DNA of 64,000 bases from Zea mays (Eukaryota > Streptophyta > Magnoliopsida > Poales > Poaceae), in NCBI RefSeq assembly GCF_902167145.1, contig NC_050105.1, positions 136,943,988 through 137,007,987 on the forward strand, read 5' to 3'. Shown one piece after another: positions 23,876-36,567 of this stretch. Each line of letters begins with the position of its first letter. Position 1 is the first letter of the stretch. The position numbers and the translations under genes were made by a program. The notes under the pieces were generated by a model. It was not told where the DNA came from. It saw nothing but the letters and a program-made list of their open reading frames with translations, and did no database searches.

Positions 23876-26800
23876 ATGTTGTTGCCACAGATGTCTTCCA
23901 AGACTCGAGCTCAGGACGGAGCTGGTACTTCCTGGGGGCGTGAATCTACACCCAATCCACCCCCTGTTCCTCCGACATTGGCGGATGCAATTGCCGCCTT
24001 AGTGAACGCAACTGCTGACAATACCCGTTTCCTAAGAGAAATGGCGGGCCAACAATTCCAGCAGCCTGGTGGGCGGGGCTATCAACAAGGCCCCCGCGAA
24101 ACTACTTATCTGGATTTCTCGGAAACCCGTCCACCACTATTTGTGAAAGCTGAAGATCCACTAGAAGCCGATGAATGGATACGGGTTATTGAGCAGAAAT
24201 TTGGTCTTCTACGTTGTTCAGAGACACAGAAGCCGTTATTCGCAGCACAACAACTACGCGGCCCTGCCAGTACTTGGTGGGGTAGTTTCGTGGCCGTTCA
24301 GCCGGCCAATCATCAAGTAACCTGGGAGGAATTCAAAGTGGCATTCCGTGAGCATTATATACCCGAAGGCGTTCTGCATATGAAGCAAGAAGAGTTCATG
24401 AAGCTAAAACAAGGAGGAGATACTGTCAATCAGTATCTCAACAAGTTTAATCACATGTCCCAATATGCAATTGATCAGGTGAATACTGATCTGAAAAAGA
24501 GAAATTGCTTCATGAGAGGACTAAATGATCGGCTACAGAGAAAAATGGCTGCTTGTATTGACTTGACATATGGAAAGGCTGTCAGCACAGCCCTATCTGT
24601 TGAAGCAAAATATGTAGGATCCGGAAAGAACAAGGGATTTGGTGGTGAGAAGACTAACCAGGGCCAGGAAAAAAGGCAAAGGTTTATTCTCCGGCCTTCT
24701 AATCAGACTCCTCCACGTGCACCAACTTTCCCTTTCAAGCAGCCGATAATTATTCGTCCCAATAAAGCCCTCACTGCCCCAAGTCAGCCGGGTGCCCCAG
24801 GCACTCGATTCCCTGCCTTGCCCAGTTCTTCAACCGGATGTTTTAATTGTGGCAAGTCTGGACATTTCATCAAGGACTGCCCATATCCCAAGCAGAATCA
24901 AGCAAATAATCAGCAAGGATCAGGAAGTTCATCCCAAAGTAAGGGAAATGTTAAGGGCAAAAATTTCAAGAAGACGGGACGTGTGTACTATACTCAAGTG
25001 ACCACTACACCGGAAGGAGAACCGGTGATGATGGGTACGTTTCTCGTGGCCAGTCACCCTGCAATTATTCTTTTCGATTCTGGTGCTTCGCATACGTTCA
25101 TTAGCAAGAAATTTGTGGAGCAACATCACATTGCATGCCATGAATCAAAAGAGGGATTTAAAATACACTCACCTGGGGGACAAATCTTTACTAGAGAAGT
25201 GGCCTATCAAGTGCCCGTATCATTGGTCGGACGGGACTTTCCTACCAATATGATCGTCCTAAAAGGCCGAGACATAGATGTTATTTTGGGTATGAATTGG
25301 TTGGCCAAGCATAAAGCAACACTCAATACTGATCAAAGAACCATCAGGTTGAGTCATAATCAAGAAGAAATTCTTTTGCCCATCCCTATTCCAAACAAAA
25401 CTACTGGCAGAATTTATGAAGTTATGGTACCGGAAATCAAGGATATCCCGGTAGTACGTGAGTTCCCTGATGTCTTTCCCGAGGATTTGCCGGGATTGCC
25501 ACCTGAGCGGGAGGTAGAGTTTGTAATAGAGTTGAAGCCCGGTACAGCTCCTATTTCTCGAAGATTGTACCGTATGCCTCCTAATGAGTTGGCAGAGTTG
25601 AAGATTCAATTGCGAGATCTCCTGGAGAAAGGATTTATCCGGCCAAGCTCATCACCATGGGGTTGTCCAGCCATATTCGTTAAAAAGAAGGATCAAACCT
25701 TACGAATGTGTGTGGATTATCGACCCTTGAATGAGGTCACCATCAAAAACAAGTACCCTCTTCCAAGGATTGACATTCTATTTGATCAATTGACTGGAGC
25801 AAGGGTATTTTCAAAGATTGATCTCCGATCGGGCTATCACCAGATCCGTATTCGGCCCGAAGATATACCAAAGATCGCGTTCACTACGCGGTATGGGTTG
25901 TTTGAATATCTAGTAATGTCTTTCGGGTTAACGAATGCTCCGGCCCACTTCACATATTTGATGAACTCGGTGTTCATGCCCGAGCTAGGCAAGTTTGTGG
26001 TGGTCTTCATTGATGACATTTTGATATATTCCAAGAATGAAGAGGAGCACGCCCAACATTTATGAATCGTATTAACGCGCCTGAGGAAACATCAGTTGTA
26101 TGCTAAGTTCAGCAAGTGCGCGTTTTGGCTGGAGGAAATTCAATTTCTGGGACATGTTCTATCTGCCAGAGGGATTGCGGTAGATCCTAGCAAAGTCAAG
26201 GACATTTTGGAGTGGAAACCCCCGACCACTGTTCATCAGGTCCGAAGTTTCCTTGGACTGGCTGGATATTATCGCAGATTTATACCAGACTTTTCTAAGC
26301 TTGTGAAGCCAATCACAAGTTTATTGAAGAATGATGTTAAATTCAATTGGTCTTCGAAGTGTGATGAAGCCTTTGAACAATTGAAGACACTATTGACCAC
26401 TGCCCCGGTATTGGCTCAACCGAACATCACCAAGCCTTTTGATGTATATTGTGATGCATCTGGCAGTGGACTCGGCTGTGTGCTAATGCAAGAGGGCCGA
26501 GTAATTGTGTATGCTTCACGGCAGTTGCGCCGACATGAGGAGCATTACCCAACTCATGATTTGGAGCTAGCTGCTGTGGTCCATGCCCTGAAAATTTGGC
26601 GTCACTATCTGCTGGGAAATGTCGGTCATATTTATACAGATCATAAGAGTTTGAAGTACATCTTCACCCAGTCAGAATTGAATATGAGGCAGAGACGATG
26701 GCTTGAGCTTATTAAGGACTATGAACTGGAAATCCATTATCACCCAGGCAAAGCCAATATTGTGGCAGATGCATTAAGCCGTAAGGTTTCTTGTCATTGT

Positions 26801-28346
26801 CTTACAATGAAGACCTCTGACAACACTTTATGTCAAGAGATGGAGAAGCTAAACCTGGGAATGGTCCAGCAAGGAACTTTGAATCAGTTAAAGCTTGAGT
26901 CAGTCCTCTTGCAAAGGATAATTGATGCCCAAAAGGATAATGAGGGCATAAAACACATTCGTGAGAAGATAAGGGCTGGAAAAGCCAAATGTTTCAAAAA
27001 AGATAATCAAGGTGTTGTATGGTTCAATAACCGCATAGTAGTGCCAAAGAATGAAGAGCTCCGCCAGCAGATTCTTGATGAAGCACATCTTAGCCGTTAT
27101 TCTATTCATCCCGGAAGCACTAAGATGTACCAAGACTTGAAGCAACATTACTGGTGGACAAAGATGAAGATCGAAATTGCACGCTATGTGGCGAGATGTG
27201 ACACCTGCAGACGTGTCAAGGCCATACATTTGAAAGCTGCTGGTCCATTACAGTCGCTACCAATATCGACATGGAAATGAGAAGACATAAGTATGGACTT
27301 TATTGTGGGATTGCCCAGGACCGCAAAAGGGTATGACTCTATCTGGGTGATTGTTGATCGACTTACAAAGATTGCTCACTTTCTGCCGGTCAAGACAGAT
27401 TCCCCGGTTACGGTCTATGCCCAATTATACATTGCTCGTATTCTTAGTCTGCATGGTGTTCCGAAGACCATAGTGTCGGATCGTGGACCTCAATTTGTAG
27501 CCAAGTTTTGGGAAGCGCTTCACAAATCCTTGGGGTACTAAGTTGCTCCACAGTTTGGCCTATCATCCTCAAACCAGTGGACAGACTGAGAGAGTTAATC
27601 AGATACTCGAAGATATGTTGCGAGCATGCGTTCTGGACTTCTCACCAAAATGGGATGAATGTTTGCCTTTGGCAGAGTTTTCATATAATAATAGCTATCA
27701 AGAAAGTATCAAGATAGCACCCTTTGAAGCTTTATATGGACGACGATGTCGTACTCCGCTAAATTGGTCTGAACCAGGAGAAAGGTACTTCTTTAGGACT
27801 GATATGGTGAAGGAGGCCGAGGAAAAGGTTCAGAAAATTATTCATAATATGAAGAAAGCACAAGCTCGTCAGAAGGGTTATGCAGACAAACGGTGAATGC
27901 CCTTATATTTTCATGAAGGAGACTATGTCTACCTGAAAGTTTCACCCATGAAGGGAGTATCGCATTTCGGGGTTAAAGGGAAGCTTGCACCCAGGTACAT
28001 TGGTCCATTCCTGGTGCTTGAGCAATGTGGACCAGTGGCATACCGACTCCAACTACCCGAAACATTGTCCGCTGTGCATAATGTGTTCCATGTGTCACAA
28101 TTGAAGAAGTGTCTTCGGATTCCCGATCGAACCATTGAAGTAACCGATGTTGTCCTTGAACCGGACTTGACATACTCTGAGCACCCTATACGAGTCTTGG
28201 ATCAAAAGGACAGGGTTACCCGAAGAAGAACCCTCAAGTTTTATAAGATACAGTGGAACCAGCATTCTGAAGATGAGGCTACATGGGAAACTCAAGACTT
28301 TTTAGATAAGAATTTCCCAGGCTTTTTAGCCTCTTGTAAATTGTAA
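23876..28346 (+). pseudogene. Tekay-like gag-pol polyprotein, broken by three stops and one frameshift
   Basis: Domain order is gag (about 24100-24620), zinc knuckle [14 protein letters not shown] (24839-24880), aspartic protease with DSGA (25076-25087), and reverse transcriptase with VFIDD (about 26002-26016). RNase H ([10 protein letters not shown], about 26447), integrase HHCC (about 27090-27220), the integrase core (MDFIVGLP, SDRGPQF, HPQTSGQTERVNQ) and a chromodomain (about 28175-28330) follow. Breaks are TGA at 26063-26065 (Arg expected), TGA at 27278-27280 (Trp expected), an extra base just before 27539 in the integrase core, and TGA at 27894-27896 (Arg expected). The likely gag start is the ATG at 23891 ([10 protein letters not shown]) or 23876. 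Catalytic residues that can be seen are intact. Confidence 0.93.
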
Positions 28347-28497
28347 AGCCTGTATAGCTGTTGTAATACAGAAGTGACCCCCACATCACCCCGCCTTGTA
28401 CCAGAAATAAGGAAATAAAAGTATTCCGCGTTTCCTTTTCCATTACTTACCCTAGGACTTTTAATCTCGGGACGAGATTCTTTTATGGGGGGAAGGA

Positions 28498-31400
28498 TGT
28501 AACACCCCTGGTGTTACTGTAACTAAAACTTGAGCATAACATCATAAGCATTGGCATTGCATATGTTTGATACACCTAGAGTGCATTCACTAGGCAAAAA
28601 TTTCAAACAAGTTGTATTGTTTAAGTGTTTTTGCAAATAGAACCCTGGATAGGAAACTTAACCCTAAATAGGGATTAAAAGGGTAAAACTTAACCCAAGT
28701 TGAGAAAACCTAAAGACTTTAGGGAAATAGTTATAAAATATCCCCAAAAATAAAGTTGAATCACATTTATACCCTGGGATACTAAAAACCCTAATTGGAA
28801 CCCTGGAAAACCCTAAAACCAAATCCTAGGGACCTATGTGCAAAATTAGTCCACTTTGGGACTAAAGTGCAAAAACCAAGTTAAATAAGTATCTTAAGTC
28901 ATTTGGGCCACAAATATGTGAGTTTGCAAGTTAAACCCTGAGATTTGGACTTAAATGCAAAATGGACCTCAATTAAGTTCCATTCTAAGTCTGAAATTCA
29001 GTGTTGAGGGCTCAACTTTGGGGCCTTACAACTTTCAAATTATAGGATCTTTGCCCTAGGTCACCACATCAAAATTATAGCCCAATTATAGGAGCATAAC
29101 TTTGCTTAAGAGTGTGAGCAGAGTTGTTAAGAAGATTTTGGAGATAATCACACCCAAAGACAGACTGTCAGGCTATTGGAGTCTGAAGTTCAGATTAACA
29201 GTGGTACTGAGACATCTTTGGAGCTCTACAGATCAGGAACTTCAAGGAATTTGCCCCAAGTTAATATAACAAAGTTGTAGATCCTTTATAGTAGAACAAC
29301 TTTGCTATAGATGTTTGGGCTTGGTACCATAGAAAATCTGGAGAAAATAGGACCTAAAGTTGCACTGTCAGGTCCATCTGAAGGAAACTGGCCATGGTAC
29401 AGTGACCTGATAAGGATCAGGCCGCCAGCGCGGCAACTTCACCGCCGGCGACCGATTGCCGCCGTGATTCGTGCGGCAGCCGGTCCACGTTGTTCTCGGG
29501 GTAAGTGGGTAACACCGGTGTAAGCCGCCGTGGATAAGCTTCAACCGTTAAAGAACTCCGGCCACCGTACTGTGTCACCACGGTAGAAGCCGATAAGAAC
29601 GCCGGTGATAGCCGTCGTCCGGCCTTGCGCCGCGTGTGCCAACCTCGCCACCGCATCGTCGTGACTCCCTCTAGCTTCTCGTCGATCACCAGAGTTACTG
29701 CCACGTCGTGGAACACGTATTCACTGTACCCGTGTTCTTCTTCACTTCCGACCGCCGCGCGTCAGCGCCCAAAATTCACGGTCACCGCCGTTGGGCGCTA
29801 TAAATTGACCCCGCAGCAAGCTTCGCAACATCATTGCACACCCCCACACCAAGAATTGCTCCCAGCCGAACACTAGTGAGCCCGAATTGCGCATTCTCCC
29901 CAATTCGGTTCAAGAACACCGCGAACTAACCTCGCCGAGGCCAGCCCCCTTTCCGGTCAGTCCAACCCTCCCTCTCCCTCGTTTAAGCATTCTCACATGT
30001 CTACGATGCTTGTTGACCCGCCCAATTGGACTAAGGGTCCACTGACCGTCGGGAACGCATGGATCCTTGGTTCATCCGCGCGCTCACCGTGGCCAGACCA
30101 CAGTAGCTCACGATTTGTGCAATTAACTTGGGGGAATTACTCGGGGTAGCTTGGATTTGGTGTCCGCCACTCGGGTGCGCCGGTCATCGCCTCAATCGGC
30201 CGGTGCAGTGGCTCGCCGGAGCTCCTCCATGCGCTGCCGTCGTCGAGGACGTATCGGGAGAAGAAATAGAAGGGGAAGGGCCTTTCTGTAATCTGTCAGC
30301 GGCACACAGGAATAGTACAAGAACTTATTTCCAGTTACCCAGAACCCCAGGGACCTTTCCGCAAGATCGCCAGCGCGGGCGCGCGCGGGCGCCTTTCTGC
30401 CCTAGCTGGGCCGCCTGGGCTAGATTTGGCCCAGGTCTGTTCCTCTCTTTTTCTTTTTCTTTTTACTCCAGAGCTAAAACAATTGTAGAAAATTACAGAA
30501 AAATCCTAAAATTGTGAAACCAATTTTCCTAGGCTTGTTATTCTCCCTAGAATTTAATAAAAATAGTTTTGTGATTTTTAGTGGAAATAAGAAATTTTAG
30601 GGCATTTAAAGTAGTTAAAAGTATTAGTTATGGATTTTTAGAAAATAATTGGTAAGTCCAAAAATGCCCAAACTTTTTATGAGAACTTAAAACAATATTT
30701 AAAAGCCTTGGGTAGAGTTTGAGTTGATTTGGACCATGTTTGATAACTAGAACCCAAACCCCCATGTCCTATGAACTCCTTTACCGACTCCGGAAACCCT
30801 AAGTTCTCGGAGTTCCATGAAGGAAAGTTGTATTCAAGACTTAGATAATAAATCTTTATTATCTTCGCACTCTCATGCGCATTACATGGCATTCATTCTT
30901 ATATATGTATATATATGGTTATGTTAGAACGTGAAGAAGAAATAGAAGTCACCGAAGAAAGGACACCACCACCCTCGGATTCTCAAGCAGGCAACTGCTT
31001 CTACTTCGATATTTGTGGATCCAAACCAGACTCACCTGTTAACGAAGGCAAGCCCCGGTGCATTTGCCACCTCCTTGTGTTTTTAAAATCTTTCTCACTT
31101 GCTTGCTGCATTAGGTGATAGGAGTTGCTTGATAAAACAATTCTTGCATTACCTTCCTTGAACTTGATTACCTTCCTTGAAACCCTATTTTTACAAAAAG
31201 GTTTTACTATGCTTAGTATTGCTCTAGAAAAACAAAAGATTTTGTTTTACAAAAGATGTTTGGCAAAAGTGGGAGGGTTGTTTTCGAAAATAAAACTTGA
31301 TGGTGAATCTTTCAAAGGCCTTGATGGATTCAACATCGGAAAAGATGTACCTCTGCCAGGTACCAAGTTTTTTGGTTGAAAAGATTAAGCTGAGACCGGG

Positions 31401-32519
31401 CGGGTGACTTGCACGAGAAAGGAGTCTCGGTGTAGTGTCTCCGTCTGAGTCGATTAAGGACCTTGTCGATGTAGGCCTGCCGACCGAGGACCCTTTAACT
31501 GGTCACATGCCTCGTCATGGGTAAGCCTTGCCTCGGGCAGACTAAGGCCAGAATAATATAACACGAAATGGGCGTGGAGCGGTGGCGAGAGTAGCGTGTA
31601 CCCTCTGTGGCAAGAGGCTGGACGGTGGTGTATCTGTGCTCGCGGTTTGCGTGAACCTGATCTGGTCTTAAGAACCCCGGTGGCGGGTTGACATATGCAA
31701 GGGTTAAGTGCTACATATGTCGTGTGATTGGAGATCCTCAGCTGAGTATAATCGATTCGGATCGCCGTACCTCCGCGGTTATGGAGACTTGGCCACTGAC
31801 TTACACGTAGCATTCCACTAAAGATGATGGGTTTTTGTTAAGAAATTGGCTAGTGCAGGACCAGTGATTGAACTAGGGTAGAAAGAACTCTAGTTGCAGG
31901 TAATTGTACTTAACTTGACAAATAAAATTGGATTTTTAAGGATCCACTTTAGTAAGCATTTCTGCAAAACAGAGTCTTTGATTATTGAAAAGCCTTACCT
32001 TGACTCCCTTAAGCCAGCATACCCTTGAGAGTCTTTTCTTTAGTCGGGTAAGACTTGATGAGTAATTCCATACTCAGGGTTTATCCCTTCATTGTTTTTA
32101 GGTGAGGAGGTAGCAGATTTCTGTTGCTTCTGTGCCAAGGTGGTTCCTAAGGAGGAAAAACAAGACTGAAGTGCGGGAGGACTTGGTCCTCCACATAGAA
32201 ATCTTTTGCTTAAAACTTATCGGGAAGAGTTTGTGCCTCCCTTGGTTTGTATAATATCACTACTCAGCACTCGCTTTTAGTTCTGGTCTGTAATAAACAA
32301 CTTACTCTTACTTTTTAATAAATGTAAGTTATGTAATCGCTTCCGCATTTCTTTATCTCCGATGCTCTGTAATGTCTGCAAGACGGGTGAATCGTTCCTG
32401 GTAAGGTAAGGAAAGATACCGAACTTGTCAAGTGACTTAGGAACATCTACAGGGTGTCTGATGTCTGTTAGACAAGTACAACTATAGGTGGGCCTAATTA
32501 CTTGGGAGGTTCCATCACA
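28498..32519 (+). repeat. 3' LTR of the Tekay/Del-like element (4,022 bp)
   Basis: Nearly identical to 18854-22876, starting TGTAACACC and ending GTTCCATCACA. The TATA box is at 29799-29804. It is preceded by the polypurine tract and followed by the TCTGA target duplication. Confidence 0.95.
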
Positions 32520-32605
32520 TCTGACTTGTGAGTCATTTTTATAAACCAGCGCCAAAGATGAATACATGTTTCTTACTTGAAAACACCGAACAAACACCAC
32601 TAGCG

Positions 32606-33370
32606 GGAGACGCTCGTGTTGGCGTCCCTCATCGACGACAAGAAGAAGCTTGACAAATGGTAGTTCGACCTCCGGAAGCAGTCCTACGTGGTCGCATGCT
32701 CCGCTGTGTACGGTAAGCTCCGGCGCAGCCGCCGCTTGGACGCGGTCCAAAGCGGCTGCACCGCGCTGTCCATCGTCAAACAGGGGGACCTCATGGTTTT
32801 CGCCACGCCGGCGACTCTCGGGTTGTTCTGGGCACCACATCCAACAACGGCGCCATAACGTCGTCCAGCTTATCATCCACCTGAAGCCCAACCTACCACG
32901 TAAGTCGCTACCGATCGGCCATGAATTCTTGTGCGCTGGGACGACGACCGTTGTTGACGTTGTGTGAGTGTTCTCGAACAAGATGTGTGTAGAGGAGTAG
33001 CACATCCGGTGGTGCAACGGCCAGGTGTACTACCTCGCTGATGAGCCCGGGGTGCACTTCGTTTGGCAGCCTAACCAAGAGTCATCGGTACTCGCCATGT
33101 CGCGCACGTTCGATGACTACTATACAAAGACTGTGGCGTCATCTCGGCGTCGACGGTGACGCAGAGGAGGACCGACATTAATGACCACTCACCATCGTCG
33201 GGGTAGCTTTTGTGCAGACCTATCTTTAATTCTCTTCGTAAACACACACTTGCCTTTTTGTTTAAGCAAGCGTGTATGGTGGTGTGTGCCTGATGACTGA
33301 CGATTTACGAGGGAACTTCTACCGACAGGTGTGGCACGTGCTCTCCAATGATGAGACCATGCAAATCATG
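32606..33370 (+). pseudogene. PP2C-type protein phosphatase pseudogene
   Basis: Fragments in plant PP2C order can be read across frames: KQSYVVACSAVYGKLRRSRRLDAV, then SGCTALSIVKQGDLMVFA (32640-32800), then HIRWCNGQVYYLADEPG (about 33000-33050), VLAMSRTFDDYY (about 33090-33122), and after an intron-like gap VWHVLSNDETMQIM (33329-33370). Plant relatives have GVWDVLSNDE and AMARAFGDY, so catalytic positions are altered (Gly-Asp to Asp-Asp, Trp-Asp to Trp-His). Several stops and frameshifts are present and the N-terminal half is missing. It begins 86 bp after the Tekay-like element. Confidence 0.8.
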
Positions 33371-34016
33371 ACATGTATCAAAGTCTGCATGATACTAATG
33401 GTTGCAATGTAGTAGTGAAACAACTAAATTAAAATAATAAAATTTATGTATGGCCAGGATCACAAATGGATTATGAAATATTTTTTATAACATTATAAGA
33501 CTTATTTTATATATAAATTATCATGGTATTATATATTCTTGTTGCAACGTACGTAGCTCAGGTAGTTAAATTTAAAAGTGCTTTAGACGATTATATGAAC
33601 CTGCCACAGATATCGAGGTGAGGTCTAGCGTGACCAAACGACTGTCCGTGAAGACTTCTGGGCCACGAGCCCACGATCTAGTTTGCGAGTCACTTTCTGG
33701 TACCAGTCGTGCAAATTGAGATTGCAATGGATACCTGAAATTCGATGAGTTTCTATCCTATTAGGTTGCAGGTTTAGGTTAATTTTCATACCTATAAGTT
33801 TGTTAATAGATATAAATCAATATCCGTCAGGTTTATGAGTACGGATTTGTTCCTATAATATCTAAACCCGTGAACTTGTGAGATTTTTTAAACCCGATCT
33901 GCATATTGTTATTTTATGTGGGGTTCTTTTATCTTTCTTCGTATTTAATTCTTTTATTATTCTCACCACTAAATTATTAGAAAAAGGTCGTCAGGAAAAA
34001 AAAACTGAACCGGCCG
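33371..34016. other. Intergenic DNA upstream of the AGP gene
   Basis: AT-rich sequence with no coding region recognised. It is expected to hold the upstream regulatory region of the arabinogalactan-protein gene. Confidence 0.5.
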
Positions 34017-34022
34017 TATATA
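34017..34022 (+). promoter_or_regulatory. TATA box of the arabinogalactan-protein gene
   Basis: TATATA in 'ccgtatatagcggcg' lies 134 bp before the start codon, in the expected place for a short 5' UTR. A purine-rich leader follows. Confidence 0.65.
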
Positions 34023-34155
34023 GCGGCGCATCGTCACTAGAGCTCTCTCACTGCACTCCACTGCTCAGGTCGGGAACGCAGAGGCGGGGGCAACAAGAAG
34101 GCCGGGCGAGAAGACAAGAGGAAGCCAAAAGGAGAACGAGTTCGGAAGGGAGCGG

Positions 34156-34938
34156 ATGGCAATGGCTCTGCTCCAGCTATTGCTGTCGCTCCTCATCGTC
34201 TCCTGCGCCGCGCAGTCGCCGTACGCGTCGAAGGCTCCTCCGCTCAGCGCCTCGGCGCCGGGGGGCTCTGTCGCGCCACCGACAACGGCGGTCTCGGCGC
34301 CGCAGGCGTCTGCACAGCCGCCGACAACAGTCGCCGCGTCTGGGCCTCAGGCCTCGGCCGCAGCACCAACAAAAGCAGCCTTGGCGCCACAGGCCTCTGC
34401 TGCGCCGCCAACTACAGCTGCCTCGCCGCAGCTGGCTGCCACGTTGGCCCCGGTTTCCTCACCGCCACTAGCTGCCGCTGCGCCACCTGCATCCGCTACC
34501 CCTCCAACCACGCCACCATCGGCAACGCAGACGCAGCCTCCAGTCGCCTCCCCGCCCACGGCAATGCCACCAGCGGCGGCGCTCCCCCCGGCCACGCTCC
34601 CTCCAGCGATGGCTCCGACGCCACTTCTCGCCGCCCCCGTCATGCCTCCCGCCGCCCCACCGGCCACGGCGCCCGCGCCGGCCCCCGTGTCTCCGGCTCC
34701 AACTCCAAGCGTCGCCCCGACCCCGTCGCCGACAGAAGCCCCCGCCCCGTCGCCCACAACAGAGGCCCCGGTCCCGACCCCGTCTCCCGCGCTGGCGCCG
34801 CTCAGCTCGGTGTCGGTGAGCCCGTCTCTGTCGCCTGGACCCGCTCTCGCCCAGGATGAGTCGGCGGCGCCGGGCTCGCGCACCGCCGTCGCCGCTCTGG
34901 TGTCCTTGGTGGCGGCCGGGCTCGTCGTCTTGTTTTAA
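34156..34938 (+). CDS. Classical arabinogalactan protein (AGP), GPI-anchored, 260 aa, single exon
   Basis: The product starts with a hydrophobic signal peptide (MAMALLQLLLSLLIVSCAA, residues 1-19). It continues with about 200 residues made almost only of Ala, Pro, Ser and Thr. Repeated Ala-Pro, Ser-Pro and Thr-Pro pairs (for example PAPAPVSPAPTPSVAPTPSP) are the sites for proline hydroxylation and arabinogalactan attachment in this family. It ends with a hydrophobic tail (TAVAALVSLVAAGLVVLF) preceded by small residues, the usual GPI-anchor signal. Such proteins sit at the plasma membrane and cell wall. There are no other domains, and the single open frame has no breaks. The long antisense open frame here is a composition artefact. 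Confidence 0.9.
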   Translation: MAMALLQLLLSLLIVSCAAQSPYASKAPPLSASAPGGSVAPPTTAVSAPQASAQPPTTVAASGPQASAAAPTKAALAPQASAAPPTTAASPQLAATLAPVSSPPLAAAAPPASATPPTTPPSATQTQPPVASPPTAMPPAAALPPATLPPAMAPTPLLAAPVMPPAAPPATAPAPAPVSPAPTPSVAPTPSPTEAPAPSPTTEAPVPTPSPALAPLSSVSVSPSLSPGPALAQDESAAPGSRTAVAALVSLVAAGLVVLF

Positions 34939-36567
34939 GTAGAGCTGCGTTAACCGTTACACGCCCATACCGTTCCTCATACGCAGGGACGTGTTCTCCT
35001 GTTTGTGTTTTATGGATGCACGGATCATTCTTGTTGTACAACACGTTGGTAATTTGTTTCCATTCATTCATGTATGGCTGACGGCCTGCGCCTGCGCCTG
35101 CCTGCTGCTTTCTTTTGCAAACATTACTGTGATGCGTGTCATGCACACGTCTCTGAGCCTTGTCGCTAGTAAAAACGCGTACGACGCTGCGCTTTTGTAC
35201 GCGTGCTGTCACGTAAATGGACGTGAAGATGCCTACAATAGGTAGATGCACGACGCAGGCGCCAGGTGAAGACGAAAAAGAAGGTCTGGCGCCTAGAGGA
35301 ATGTGACCTGCCGTGACAGTATGTCACCGACGATGACGGTAGATCCGGTGCTCTTGCCGACATTTTGTGTGAGGGGAGCCTGGGAGGCAGGAACTTCTAG
35401 CGGTACCGACACAAGTGACACGAAACGCGACGCACGTACAACGCAGCCGTGCATGCGGCACTGCAGAAGCATGTGAAATTTGGTGGCGCGAGGGACGAGA
35501 TCCGTAGGGACACAGACACTACCGTGCCGCGTCGTCCATCTGGTGGTGGGTGGCGAGGGGCCAGGGCGGGCCGTGGCCGCGCGTTCCGATGCCCGCCAAA
35601 AGCTGGTGAAACGAGACGGAGCAAGCCCAATGGTACATCCTCAAATCATTCAGCCACCCACCGTTGGTTCACATTTGACATTTGGACTGACACACCGTGC
35701 AACGCTATGCCAGTGCGTCATCTTCGTATTATTACTGAACGCGTGGTCGAGCTCGCTGCTCGCAGTTACTGGGAGTATGGCGCAGAGACTTCATCAGACT
35801 CGCACTGTGAATCCTAGGCTAGCTCTGTCGCAGAAACGCCGCACAAGCCCGTCGCCCGTGGAAAGCGCGTGGGGTCGCGGCGAAACATGCGCCGGTCGGT
35901 CAGTCCGTTGGCTGCTGGCCTGGTTCTGAGAGCGAGGGCATCGCCGTATGTGTATGTATGAACCATGAGCAGCTGCTAGCTGGGACTGGGGAGCGACGAC
36001 GGATCCACGTTCATCGTTGGGTACTTGGGTGCGAGCTAGCTGGTCCCCGAGTCTAGTCACTGCCGCCGATGACGAGGCGTACGTACGTACGAATTACTAG
36101 CCTCGTGTCTCGTCTCGTCTGCCATGCAGATGCAGCCTGTCGTCATGGCGTTTTGCACGGTTGGTTGCCTATGCGCCGCCGCTATGCGGACACCGGCCAG
36201 CAGCCTGTCATGCGGGTTCATCTACGTCCGCCGTCGACATCGAGGCTCAAGGAAAGTGAAGGTTGGAAGTGATACGGCAGCCGCTGCCCTTGTCCGTGCT
36301 TGACAAATCACACACACCAGCCTACCGAGGGAGCAGTGCGTAATCAAGCCGTCGTGGTACGACGAACGGCCGGGCCCGATTCGGCGGACGAAAAAAAAAG
36401 GCGCCGTCGGTTCACAAATATATGAACGGAGGGAGTACATGTTAAAATGTGATGACTCCCTGTCGGCGCTGCTAGTAACGAGGTAAGTTTGCCAAACGTT
36501 TTTTTTTTCGCATCGATTGAAGAACGACCTTTTAAGCCTCGACTTTTTTTTATCAATTTGTTGCGAG
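34939..36567. other. 3' flank of the AGP gene and intergenic DNA
   Basis: The first 100-200 bp are the likely 3' UTR. The remainder is average-composition DNA with short open frames on both strands and no domain. A Stowaway-like terminus ('gaacggagggagtac') at about 36424-36439 is the only recognised repeat relic. Confidence 0.5.

Larger units (their letters stand above)
18854..32519 (+). mobile_element. Complete Tekay/Del-type chromovirus (Ty3/gypsy), 13.7 kb
   Basis: Two 4.0-kb LTRs (18854-22876 and 28498-32519) flank gag-pol. The 5-bp target duplication TCTGA is exact at 18849-18853 and 32520-32524. A primer binding site TGGTATCGGAGC (22879-22890) matches the 3' end of initiator methionine tRNA with one change. 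A purine tract (ATGGGGGGAAGGA, 28485-28497) precedes the 3' LTR. The C-terminal chromodomain after integrase marks the chromovirus branch; the LTR length and TGTAACACCCC start recall maize Tekay. The polyprotein has three stops and one frameshift, so this copy cannot make full pol. Confidence 0.93.

Noticed and set aside
34347..34883. 178-codon minus-strand frame opposite the AGP gene
   Set aside because: Gly/Ala-rich shadow of the Ala/Pro/Ser/Thr codons of the real gene.
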